Source: Flavobacterium sp. UBA7680
Lineage (GTDB): Bacteria; Bacteroidota; Bacteroidia; Flavobacteriales; Flavobacteriaceae
DNA length: 64,000 bases
Reading direction: 5' to 3'
NCBI RefSeq assembly: GCF_002482975.1
Contig: NZ_DLHA01000032.1
Coordinates: forward strand, 514,304 to 578,303
The translations under genes and the position numbers were made by a program. The notes beneath the pieces are model-generated. The model made no database searches. It was given only the letters and a program-made list of their open reading frames with translations, and was not told the DNA's origin. Below, piece after piece: positions 1 to 8,800 of this stretch (within the stretch, counting starts at the first letter, position 1; every line of letters starts with the position of its first letter).

Positions 1-366
1 GTAATGAACGACGGCGGCGGAATTGTAAATATTTCAACTGGTTTGGCAAGATTTTCATTTCCAGGTTATTCGGCTTATGCTTCTATGAAAGGTGCCATCG
101 AGACATTAACAAAATATCAGGCAAAAGAATTAGGCGAAAGAAAAATCAGAGCCAATGTTGTAGCTCCGGGTGCTATTGAAACGGATTTTGGCGGAGGCGC
201 TGTTCGTGATAATGAACAATTAAATCAACACATAGCTTCAATTACAGCTTTAGGAAGAGTTGGTTTACCAGATGATATTGGCGGTGTTGTTGCTTTTTTA
301 TGTACGGAAGATGCACGCTGGGTAAATGCACAACGTATTGAAGCTTCTGGCGGAATGAATTTGTAA
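1..366 (+). CDS. SDR family oxidoreductase, C-terminal part
   Basis: This is the C-terminal 121 residues of a short-chain dehydrogenase/reductase; the reading frame is open at the left window edge, so the Rossmann nucleotide-binding half is missing here. The SDR active site is visible: a serine in the VNIST stretch followed about 14 residues later by YASMK, the family's YxxxK catalytic pair. The VAPGAIETDF stretch and the closing SGGMNL are typical of classical SDRs that use NAD(P)(H) to oxidise or reduce an alcohol/ketone. The substrate cannot be deduced. A strong terminator follows the stop codon. Confidence 0.9.
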   Translation, partial: VMNDGGGIVNISTGLARFSFPGYSAYASMKGAIETLTKYQAKELGERKIRANVVAPGAIETDFGGGAVRDNEQLNQHIASITALGRVGLPDDIGGVVAFLCTEDARWVNAQRIEASGGMNL

Positions 367-387
367 TTCTTATTTGCATTATGAATT

Positions 388-425
388 AAACCCGACAGTC
401 CCGAAGCATCGGGACCGTCGGGTTT
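388..425 (+). terminator. Hairpin terminator after the SDR gene
   Basis: An inverted repeat with CCCGAC and GTCCCGA arms pairing to TCGGGAC and GTCGGG closes over an AGCA loop and ends in a T-rich stretch, 25 bases after the SDR stop codon. The same AAACCCGAC / GTCGGGTTT stem is reused in other terminators of this window. Confidence 0.85.
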
Positions 426-497
426 CTATTTAAAACTTAATATCATGGTTGGTAACAATTTAGTGAGACAAACGTCTTATCTTAAACTAACCAAAAT

Positions 498-1214
498 ATG
501 AAACCAAAAAATTTTGAAACTTCTCCCCAATTTTATGCGAGAATAGCCGGATTATTATATCTGGTTATTATTGTAACAGGTTTATTTGCTGAAGTCTTTG
601 TAAGAAGCAAATTAATTGTTTACGGAGATGCGGCCGCTACAGCAAACAATATTATTCATTCTGACCTTTTATGGAGAATAGGAATCAGCGCAGATTTAAT
701 CATGCAAATTTGCGATCTGCCTGTAATGATTATTCTTTATTATCTGCTTAGACCTGTAAACAAAAAACTAGCGCTGCTCAATTTATCTTTTAACTTAATT
801 CAAACTGCTGTATTGGCGGCCAATAAATTAAATCTGCTTGCTGCTTTATTTTTCCTGGGAGATTCAGATTATTTAAAATCTTTTAATCCAGATCAATTAC
901 ACGCATTATCTTATCTTTCCATAAAATTACACAGCTATGGGCTTGGTATAGGTTTAATCTTTTTTGGATTTGTGTGTCTTATTGAAGGATATTTGATTTA
1001 TAAATCCCATTATTTGCCAAAAGTATTAGGTATCTTAATGGCAATAGCCGGTCTTTGCTACTTAATAAACAGTTTTCTATCAATTCTGGCACCGCAGCTT
1101 TCCAATTTTGCATTATTGTTTCCTTGCATCATTGCAGAATTAGGCCTCACATTATGGCTTATTTTTAAAGGTGTAAATCTTGCTAAATGGAGAGAAAAAT
1201 TGGCGATTGCATAA
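498..1214 (+). CDS. DUF4386-type integral membrane protein
   Basis: This 238-residue protein is almost entirely hydrophobic, with about six to seven predicted membrane helices and a short cytoplasmic start. The opening (YARIAGLLYLVIIVTGLFAE) and the later LGIGLIFFGF and GLCYLINSF stretches match the DUF4386 family, whose function is unknown. It stands alone, with terminators on both sides, so context gives no further hint. The ATG at 498 lies directly before the first charged residues and is the natural start. Confidence 0.8.
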   Translation: MKPKNFETSPQFYARIAGLLYLVIIVTGLFAEVFVRSKLIVYGDAAATANNIIHSDLLWRIGISADLIMQICDLPVMIILYYLLRPVNKKLALLNLSFNLIQTAVLAANKLNLLAALFFLGDSDYLKSFNPDQLHALSYLSIKLHSYGLGIGLIFFGFVCLIEGYLIYKSHYLPKVLGILMAIAGLCYLINSFLSILAPQLSNFALLFPCIIAELGLTLWLIFKGVNLAKWREKLAIA

Positions 1215-1235
1215 TTTTATTTAAAAAAGATAAAA

Positions 1236-1273
1236 AACAAACCCGACAGATTTAAAAACTTGTCGAGTTTGTT
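1236..1273. terminator. Bidirectional terminator between convergent genes
   Basis: An AACAAACCCGACA arm pairs with TGTCGAGTTTGTT (one mismatch), with T-rich tracts on both sides. It lies between the DUF4386 gene (+) and the PepSY-like gene (-) and can serve both. Confidence 0.8.
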
Positions 1274-1303
1274 ATTTTAAAGGAATTGAAAGAGTATTTT
1301 TTT

Positions 1304-1801
1304 TTATGCTATTTGAATTGTTTTAATTAAATTTCCTTCTTGATCAAAGATGAGATTATAATTTTTCCCATCTTTTACTGCTCTCACTTCATAAGTTGTT
1401 CTATTTTTAGCATCAACAACAGAATAAGCTTCTCTTACAGTTGCGGCAGGTACAGCCTTAGATTTACTTTTTGGCTTCGCGTTTGCTTTAATCGGATAAT
1501 TGGCATCTAAATAAACTTGTGCATTTTGTGGTAATTTAGCGCTTGGAATTTGCTCTTTATATGATTTAAAAGTGCCATCACTTTCATAAACAGCATAGGC
1601 CTGAGTCTTTGCTGCTGCTATAAATTTTGCTACAAATCTAATGTCATTTTCATTTTTGCCATATTCCATTGTCCAAATTTGCTTTTTTCTAGGAAATTGT
1701 TGTTCAAAAGCTGTTCTAATAGTCTCAGACGGAAGAAGAATAGCTTGACCTATCATAAAATTACAACACACAAGGCAGGCAAATAAATAGAAGTTTTTCA
1801 T
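1304..1801 (-). CDS. Secreted PepSY-like (DUF2874-type) protein, copy 1
   Basis: This 165-residue protein begins with a signal peptide (about residues 1-20) followed by two repeats of a small alpha/beta unit of the beta-lactamase-inhibitor-like PepSY type. The features are an F-x-x-x-[FY]-P opening helix (AFEQQFPRKKQIW), an aromatic beta-strand with a K-F pair, and a second unit ending NLIFDQEGNLI. A lysine-rich linker (KANAKPKSKSKAV) separates the halves. Such proteins are periplasmic and often sit next to two-component systems in Bacteroidota. It is a paralogue of the next gene upstream, and a terminator separates the two. Any sensory or inhibitory role is inference. Confidence 0.75.
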   Translation of the reverse strand: MKNFYLFACLVCCNFMIGQAILLPSETIRTAFEQQFPRKKQIWTMEYGKNENDIRFVAKFIAAAKTQAYAVYESDGTFKSYKEQIPSAKLPQNAQVYLDANYPIKANAKPKSKSKAVPAATVREAYSVVDAKNRTTYEVRAVKDGKNYNLIFDQEGNLIKTIQIA

Positions 1802-1899
1802 TTTAATACTTTAAATAAATTGGTTATAATAAAGTAGTAAAAATACTACGTTAAAATTTATTAAAAAAGTTAATTTTTAAAATATTTCCTATAAAAACA

Positions 1900-1930
1900 A
1901 AACCCGACAAGTATAAAACTTGTCGGGTTT
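1900..1930 (-). terminator. Terminator between the two PepSY-like genes
   Basis: A perfect 13-base stem (AAACCCGACAAGT with ACTTGTCGGGTTT) closes a five-base loop. Read on the minus strand it is followed by TTGTTTTTAT, so it terminates transcription of the gene at 1968-2426 before the downstream paralogue. Confidence 0.85.
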
Positions 1931-1967
1931 GCCGTTTTAAATATAATTGAATTAGTAAGTGTGCTTG

Positions 1968-2426
1968 TTAATTTTTTTCGATGATCACATCAAAACCTCC
2001 ATTTTGATCAAAAACAACATCATAAAATCTGGAGTCTTTTTCTACACCCACTTCATAAGTGGTTTTATTTTTATCATTTACTATCACAGCGATTTCCCTA
2101 ATCGCTTTTGGTGCGTAATTTTTCTTTAAATAAGTCTGCGCTTTTTGAGGTAATTGAGTTAACGGAATTTGTAATTCATATGCTTTTAAAATTCCTAAAT
2201 TATCATAAACTGCCAGAGCTTTTGTATTCTTATCAGTATTAAATTTTGCTTCGTATCTAATTTCATCATTATCATCGCCAACGTAATCTATAGACCAGAC
2301 CGCAACTTTATTTGGATATTCTTTTTCAAAAGTAAATCTAACTTTTTCGGGCGGTGTTACTACTTCATTTTGAGCGCTTAAAAAACCACCGTAAAGTAAA
2401 ATCAGCAGTAAGAATACTTTTTTCAT
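1968..2426 (-). CDS. Secreted PepSY-like (DUF2874-type) protein, copy 2
   Basis: This 152-residue paralogue of the gene at 1304-1801 has the same plan: a signal peptide (MKKVFLLLILLYGGFLSAQ), a first unit with FTFEKEYPNKVAVW, a KFNTDKNTKALAVYD strand pair and a second unit ending DVVFDQNGGFDVI. It lacks the lysine-rich linker of its neighbour, which suggests duplication followed by linker growth in the other copy. It lies about 90 bases downstream of the response-regulator gene on the same strand, so co-regulation by the two-component system is plausible but not shown. Confidence 0.75.
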   Translation of the reverse strand: MKKVFLLLILLYGGFLSAQNEVVTPPEKVRFTFEKEYPNKVAVWSIDYVGDDNDEIRYEAKFNTDKNTKALAVYDNLGILKAYELQIPLTQLPQKAQTYLKKNYAPKAIREIAVIVNDKNKTTYEVGVEKDSRFYDVVFDQNGGFDVIIEKN

Positions 2427-2515
2427 GATCCTGACTATTAAAATTAAAAACCAAAATAAGTACTAAAATTATTACTTTTAAAATGAAATCCAAATATTTT
2501 TTAATAAAAAAAATG

Positions 2516-3214
2516 TTACTTTTTTAATCTGTCCGTCAATTCCCTTTTGTAGGTTATTCCAACGGGTAATTTTTCATTTTTGATGACTACAAAATCTTTT
2601 TCAGTTGCATCAATTTTGTCTAATGCGACAATATAAGATTTATGAATTCGGATAAAATTCTTTTCCGGAAGGCATTTTTCAAGTTCCGTTGTGGTAATTG
2701 AAGCCAGATAAGTTCGCTTTGTTGTGTGCAGTTTCACATAATTTCCAAAACTTTGTGCATACAAAAGCTGGTCTAATTCAATATCAATAAAATAACCATC
2801 GACTTTTACGCTTACCTTATTTACAACTACTTCCTCTTCTTTTGTTTTTACATTTTCTGTAGAGAAAAAACGATCTACAGCTTTTAAAAATCTCGGAAAA
2901 TAAATAGGTTTCAGTAAATAATCAATTACGCCGTAATCGTAACTTTCAAGTGCAAATTCAGAATAAGCTGTCGTTAAAATGGTTTTAGGATGATTGGGAA
3001 TAATCTTCAATAATTCCATTCCTGAAATCTCCGGCATATTAATATCCAAAAACATCAAATCGACTTTGTTTTCTCTAAGATAATCCATTGCTTCAATGCC
3101 ATTATATCCTTGAAAAACCAATTCTAACTGCGGATTTTGTTTTATATAATTAGCTAAAACATAATGCGCTGCCGGCTCATCATCAACAATAATACATTTT
3201 TTTGGATCTCTCAT
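2516..3214 (-). CDS. LytTR-family response regulator
   Basis: This 232-residue regulator has an N-terminal receiver domain (about 6-120) with the acidic pair D11-D12, phosphoacceptor D57 in LMFLDINMPE, and K102 in YLLKP. The C-terminal LytTR DNA-binding domain (about 135-230) contains YAQSFGNYVKLHT and FIRIHKSYIV, diagnostic of the AlgR/AgrA/LytR class. It would be phosphorylated by the histidine kinase encoded immediately upstream; stop and start overlap as TAATG, giving translational coupling. Likely targets are the divergent efflux operon or the adjacent PepSY-like genes, which is inference from position only. Confidence 0.93.
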   Translation of the reverse strand: MRDPKKCIIVDDEPAAHYVLANYIKQNPQLELVFQGYNGIEAMDYLRENKVDLMFLDINMPEISGMELLKIIPNHPKTILTTAYSEFALESYDYGVIDYLLKPIYFPRFLKAVDRFFSTENVKTKEEEVVVNKVSVKVDGYFIDIELDQLLYAQSFGNYVKLHTTKRTYLASITTTELEKCLPEKNFIRIHKSYIVALDKIDATEKDFVVIKNEKLPVGITYKRELTDRLKK

Positions 3215-4251
3215 TATGCAAATCTTTTCAACTGCATTTTTAAATCAACTATATAAGTCTTTTTATTCTCCTGAATATCGAGTGTATAGTTTTTCCCGAA
3301 AATCAGATTTAGCCTTTCAATCGTGTTTTTTAAACCAATTTTGGTCGAAACAACATCGGTTTGCCTCGTTGGAATTGAATTTACTACATGAAGATGCAGC
3401 TGTCCGTCTTCCACCGTAATAAAAATTTGAACGAAACATTTTTCAATTGCGCAGGTTCCGTGTTTAAAAGCATTTTCAATAAAAGCAATTAAAAGCATTG
3501 GCGAAATTTTATACGCGTTTTCGTTGTCAACTTTAGAATCAAAAGTAATGTCACAACGATATCCAACACGTTCTTTTTCAAGCTGCACATAACTATTTAT
3601 AAACTCTAATTCGTCTTCTAAAGATACGCATTGTTTACTGTTACTTTCTAATTGATAACGCATTAACTGCGAAACTTTCATGATTAAATCCGGCGTTCTG
3701 TCCGGAAATTCCAAGCTGATTCCGTAAAGCGTATTAAAAGTATTAAATAAAAAGTGTGGGTTCAATTGTCCTTTTAACGAATTCAACTGCATTTGGTTAA
3801 ATAACAAAGCTTCTTCTGTACGTTTTCTGTGTATTCTGTAGAATTTAAAAACAATAATCGGGCTCAAAATACAAACCAACGTTCCTAAAACACTGGCCAA
3901 TTGGTACAAATAACTTCTTTGATGCGAGTTTTGATAAAAATAAAGATTTCTAAATATGTCCAGCATCGTAATCTCATACAAAACAATAGAGAAAACAAGA
4001 ACTCCAAAAAGCGTTAATACCAGGTAAGTAAAAGGACGGCGGGTTTTAAATAATATAGGAAAAAGGAAGAAACGATTGAACTGCGCATGCATGTAAAGAA
4101 TGCAGTAGAAAAAAACGCCCATTAAAACAGATGTTATAGAACTAAATAACATCCAGTCATTTTTTAAAGTATATATGGTAAAGGAAAACGCGACGACGGC
4201 AATTTCCTGCCACCATTTGTTATCCAGAATATTATCAAATTTTATGCTCAT
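3214..4251 (-). CDS. LytS-like sensor histidine kinase (His_kinase family)
   Basis: This 345-residue membrane kinase has four predicted N-terminal helices (about 15-135) and almost no extracytoplasmic domain, followed by the His_kinase domain. The phosphoacceptor is H166 in the QLNPHFLFNTFNTL motif. The ATPase part shows the N box LLIAFIENAFKHG and a G-box around STKIGLKNTIERL. This is the cytoplasmic-sensing or membrane-sensing type that partners LytTR regulators. It starts 72 bases from a 25-base palindrome in the intergenic region shared with the tolC-RND operon. Confidence 0.92.
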   Translation of the reverse strand: MSIKFDNILDNKWWQEIAVVAFSFTIYTLKNDWMLFSSITSVLMGVFFYCILYMHAQFNRFFLFPILFKTRRPFTYLVLTLFGVLVFSIVLYEITMLDIFRNLYFYQNSHQRSYLYQLASVLGTLVCILSPIIVFKFYRIHRKRTEEALLFNQMQLNSLKGQLNPHFLFNTFNTLYGISLEFPDRTPDLIMKVSQLMRYQLESNSKQCVSLEDELEFINSYVQLEKERVGYRCDITFDSKVDNENAYKISPMLLIAFIENAFKHGTCAIEKCFVQIFITVEDGQLHLHVVNSIPTRQTDVVSTKIGLKNTIERLNLIFGKNYTLDIQENKKTYIVDLKMQLKRFA

Positions 4252-4308
4252 TTTTTAAACTTAAATAGTTCACAAAGTACGGACAAATATTTAATTATCA
4301 TTTCTAAA

Positions 4309-4333
4309 AAATGACCAATTGAATTGGTCATTT
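4309..4333. promoter_or_regulatory. 25-bp perfect palindrome in the divergent promoter region
   Basis: AAATGACCAATT and AATTGGTCATTT are exact reverse complements around a single central G. No T-run follows on either strand, so it is not a normal terminator. It lies between the kinase start (4251, minus) and the efflux operon start (4414, plus), as expected of a dimeric regulator's operator. LytTR proteins usually bind direct repeats, so the binding protein is uncertain. Confidence 0.55.
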
Positions 4334-4381
4334 ACTATTGCAGTACATCACTTAACATGACTTTTATCAGTACAAGAGAAA

Positions 4382-4389
4382 TAAATTTG
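4382..4389 (+). promoter_or_regulatory. Probable -7 element for the efflux operon
   Basis: TAAATTTG matches the Bacteroidota -7 consensus TAnnTTTG exactly and lies 25 bases before the ATG at 4414. No clear TTG -33 element is present at the usual spacing, which fits an activated promoter. It supports the downstream start of the TolC-like gene. Confidence 0.4.
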
Positions 4390-4413
4390 TACTATAATTT
4401 CACACTTGAGTTT

Positions 4414-5799
4414 ATGTATTTCAAAAAAATTACCTTATTATTTTTCTTGATTTTTGCATCAATCGGTTACTCTCAAACCCTTTCTTTAAAAGAAGCAGTA
4501 AAAACAGGGCTTGAAAATTACGGTTCGATTAGGGCAAAAAACAATTACACCAATGCATCAAAAGAGACTCTAAAACAATCTCGACGTGATTACCTGCCTA
4601 ACCTAAATTTGTCGGCACAGCAGGATTACGGAACTGTAAATGGTCAAAACGGACCGCTTTATGGATTTGGAGGTCTTGGAGTTGCTTCATCAGGATTACC
4701 GCTGCCGGAACAAAACTGGAATTCGGCTTTTGGCGCACTTTATCTGGTCAACATGAACTGGGATTTTTTCACTTTTGGAAAAACGCAGGAAAAAATCAAT
4801 TTGTCTAAAATTGATGTTCAGGCCAAAGAAAAAGATTTACAGCAGGAAAAATTCCAGCAGGAAATCAAAATTTCTGCTGCTTATTTAAATCTATTGGCAA
4901 GCCAGAGATTGTTGATTTCACAGCAAAAAAATCTGGATCGTGCCGAAGTTTTCAAAAAGACTGCGGTTGCGAGAGTTAAAAACGGATTATTGGCCGGAGT
5001 AGATTCTACATTGGCTACAGCCGAAGTTTCAAAAGCTAAAATTGCTTTAAATCTGGCGAAGAATTTCGTTAAAGAACAAAACAACAGATTGGTAGATTTA
5101 ATGGGCGTTGCGCCACAGGATTTTGTTACAGATACGCTTTTTGTAACGCAGATTCCAAAAGAATTGATTAAAACAAATGCAGCTACAGATAGTCTGCATC
5201 CTTTATTACAATTCTATAAAACGAAAATCGATTACAGCAATCAGCAGGTTAAATTATACAAACGTTTTTATTACCCTACAATGAGTGCTTTTGGAGTTTT
5301 ACAAACCAGAGCTTCGGGATTTGAAAACAGTTATGCTACAGACCAGCATGCTTTTAGCAGAAATTACTGGGATGGTGTAAATCCGGATCGTACCAATTAT
5401 TTGGTTGGAGTTGGAATTACTTGGAATTTAACGACACCTTTTAGATCAAGCAAACAAGTAAGCGCTCAGAAATTTGTTTCTCAGGCTTTACAGGAAGAAT
5501 ACAATCAGGCAGACAGAGAATTAAAATCACAGCTGACTTTTGCCGAAGATAAGATCAAAATTACACTTGATAATTATGCCGAAGCGCCTATTCAGGTTGA
5601 TGCGGCAAAAAGAGCTTACATTCAAAAATCGACTTTATACAAAAATGGTTTAACGGATCTAACTGATTTGACACAAACGATTTACACTTTAAATCGTGCC
5701 GAAATCGATCGTGATATTGTGAACAATAATGTATGGCAGTCGTTTTTACTGAAAGTTGCTGCAACGGGCAATTTTGACTTATTTATAAATGAATTTTAA
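4414..5799 (+). CDS. TolC-family outer-membrane efflux protein
   Basis: From the ATG at 4414 this is a 461-residue TolC-like protein beginning with a signal peptide (MYFKKITLLFFLIFASIGYS). A longer open frame begins with TTG at 4324, but it would place 30 polar residues before the signal and would overlap the probable promoter, so I reject it. Two OEP repeats are visible. Long helices carry LNLLASQRLLISQQKNLDRA and VKNGLLAGVDSTLATAEVSK in the first repeat, and the YIQKSTLYKNGLTDLTDLTQ counterpart in the second. It should trimerise as the outer-membrane channel for the RND pump and adaptor encoded next. It is the first gene of the operon, an unusual order. Confidence 0.9.
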   Translation: MYFKKITLLFFLIFASIGYSQTLSLKEAVKTGLENYGSIRAKNNYTNASKETLKQSRRDYLPNLNLSAQQDYGTVNGQNGPLYGFGGLGVASSGLPLPEQNWNSAFGALYLVNMNWDFFTFGKTQEKINLSKIDVQAKEKDLQQEKFQQEIKISAAYLNLLASQRLLISQQKNLDRAEVFKKTAVARVKNGLLAGVDSTLATAEVSKAKIALNLAKNFVKEQNNRLVDLMGVAPQDFVTDTLFVTQIPKELIKTNAATDSLHPLLQFYKTKIDYSNQQVKLYKRFYYPTMSAFGVLQTRASGFENSYATDQHAFSRNYWDGVNPDRTNYLVGVGITWNLTTPFRSSKQVSAQKFVSQALQEEYNQADRELKSQLTFAEDKIKITLDNYAEAPIQVDAAKRAYIQKSTLYKNGLTDLTDLTQTIYTLNRAEIDRDIVNNNVWQSFLLKVAATGNFDLFINEF

Positions 5800-5811
5800 T
5801 TATAACGTCTA

Positions 5812-8800
5812 ATGAATTTAATACGTTTTGCACTCCGCAAACCCATTTCCATATTAGTATTGGTTGCGGGTCTATTTTTCTTCGGAATTGGTGCCATCAA
5901 GGACATTAAGGTAGATATTCTGCCAAAAATGAATTTGCCGGTTATTTATATTGCGCATCCGTTTGGAGGTTATACGCCAGACCAGATGGAAGCTTATTTT
6001 GCTAAAAACTACGTGAATGTTTTACCTTTTTCGAATGGTATCAAATCGGTAGAAACCAAAAATATTCAGGGGTTAATGATCATGAAATTAACCTATTATG
6101 AAGGTACAAACATGGCTCAGGCTGCTGCCGAGTTAAGTGCGCTTTCAAACAGAATTCAGGCGGCTTTTCCTCCGGGAACACAGCCTCCGTTTATCATTCG
6201 TTTTGATGCTTCTTCTTTGCCAATTGGTCAATTGGTCTTGAGTAGTAAAATTAGATCAAATAACGAATTACAGGATTTAGCCAACGTTTACGTTCGTGCT
6301 TCGTTTACTGCAATTCCCGGTTTATTATCGCCGGCTCCCTTTGGCGGAAGCCCAAGAACAATCGAGGTAAATGTTGATCCAGATTTATTGCGTTCGCATA
6401 ATATGACACCGGATCAAATTGTTGAGGCGATTCGTTTAAACAATCAAACGGCTCCTTCTGGAAATGTTCGTATGGGCGACAAAAACTATATTACGCCAAC
6501 TAATAATACCATTAAAGAAGTTAAGGATTTCGAGCAGATTCCATTATTTAAAGGCGGTGTTCAAAATCTAAAATTAGGCGATGTTGCTTCTGTAAAAGAT
6601 GGTGCCGATATTACGGCAGGTTATGCTTTGGTAAACGGAAAACGTTCGGTTTATATTAGTATTGCAAAAGCGGGTGACGCTTCGACTTGGGATGTGGTTC
6701 AAAAATTGAAATCAGAATTGCCTAAAATTCAAAGTACACTTCCTGAAGACGTAAAATTATCTTATGAATTTGACCAGTCGGTTTATGTAATCAACTCGGT
6801 TAAAAGTTTAATTACTGAGGGAATTATTGGTGCGGTTTTAACGGGATTAATGGTTTTATTATTCCTTGGAGATAAACGTGCGGCATTAATCGTAATCTTA
6901 ACGATTCCTATTTCGATTATTTCGGGAGTTTTATTCCTGAAATTATTCGGGCAGACGATCAACTTAATGTCTTTATCAGGATTGGCTCTTGCTATTGGTA
7001 TTTTGGTGGATGAAAGTACGGTAACGATCGAAAATATTCACCAGCATCTTGATATGGGCAAACCCAAGGCACTCGCGATTTGGGATGCGTGTCAGGAAAT
7101 TGCATTACCTAAATTATTGATCTTACTTTGTATTCTTGCCGTGTTTGCGCCAGCGTTTACAATGGTTGGTATTCCGGGAGCTTTGTTCTTGCCTTTGGCT
7201 TTAGCGATTGGATTTTCGATGGTTATTTCGTTTTTATTATCTCAGACTTTTGTGCCTGTAATGGCAAACTGGATAATGAAAGGTCATGAAAAACACGAAC
7301 ATGGCCCGGAAATTACAGATGATGAAGCCGAATTTAGAGACTGTGGTTTAACTCCGGAATCTGAAAGAGATCTTATTACGCAGAAAAAAGGTTATGTTGA
7401 AAAATTAGATACAGATAATAACGGAAAAATAAGTCTTTTTGAAAGATTCAAAATCCGTTTCATGAGAACTTTAGATCGATTGTTTCCATACAAAAAAGCG
7501 ACAAGTATTATATATCTGGTTTCGGCTACAGCTTTAGCCGTTGTATTTATTGGGTTTATCGGGAAAGACGTATTCCCAAAAACAAATTCAAGTCAGTTTC
7601 AATTGAGAATGCGTGCTGTTGACGGAACTCGTTTAGAAAGAACTGAAGAACAAGCCAGAATTGTTTTAAAAGAATTAGAGAAAATGGTTGGAAAAGAACA
7701 TATCGGAATCACTTCTGTTTATGTGGGTCAGCACCCTTCCCTATTCTCTATTAACCCTATTTATTTGTTCATGGCAGGTTCACATGAAGCTGTTTTTCAG
7801 GTGAGTTTAAAAGAATATCATGTTGATATGGATGAATTTAAAGATGACTTTAGAGCAAGACTTAAAAAAGTGCTGCCAAATACTAAAGTTTCTTTTGAAC
7901 CAATCGAATTGACAGATAAAGTTTTGAGCCAGGGTTCTCCTACTCCAATCGAAATTCGAATTGCAGGAAAAGACAAAAAACGAAATGAATTATACGCCAA
8001 TCAAATTGTTGATAAACTAAAAGCGATTTCTTATTTCAGAGATGTGCAAATTGGTCAGCCAATTCACTATCCTGCAATGAATATTGATATTGACAGAACG
8101 CGTGCTGCAGAATTAGGCGTTGATATGAATGATATTTCTCGTTCGCTTGTGGCTTCGACTTCATCATCAAGATATACCGAAAAAAATACCTGGGTTGATG
8201 AAAGAGCAGGATTATCCTATAACGTTCAGGTTCAGGTTCCTTTAAATAAGATGAAAAGTAAAACCGATATTGGAGAAATTCCGGTATTAAGAAACTCGAT
8301 TCGTCCGGTTTTGAGTGACGTTGCAAAAATTACACCCACATTTGTAAGTGGTGAAAATGACAATTTAGGGGCTATGCCTTACATTACCGTTACGGCAAAC
8401 ATCAACCAAACCGATTTAGGTACGGCTTCAAAAGATGTGGGCAAAACAATTAGTTCTTTAGGCGAATTACCTCGTGGTTTGTTCATTTCGCCAATTGGGT
8501 TAAGTACTGTATTGAGCGAAACATTAAGTAGTTTACAAACAGGATTATTGGTTGCCGTTTTTGTAATCTTCTTAATGTTAGCCGCTAATTTCCAGTCGTT
8601 CAAGGTTTCATTGGTAATTTTAACAACGATTCCTGCGGTAGTTTTAGGAGCTTTATTAATGCTTACGCTTACAGGTTCAACGTTAAATTTACAATCGTAT
8701 ATGGGAATCATTATGTCGGTTGGGGTTTCGATTGCCAATGCCGTTTTACTGGTCACAAATGCCGAACAATTGCGTAAACGAAACGGAAATGCATTAGAAT

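Noticed and set aside
4324..4413. 30-codon N-terminal extension of the TolC-like protein from a TTG start
   Set aside because: It would precede a good signal peptide with polar residues and contains the probable -7 element of the operon.
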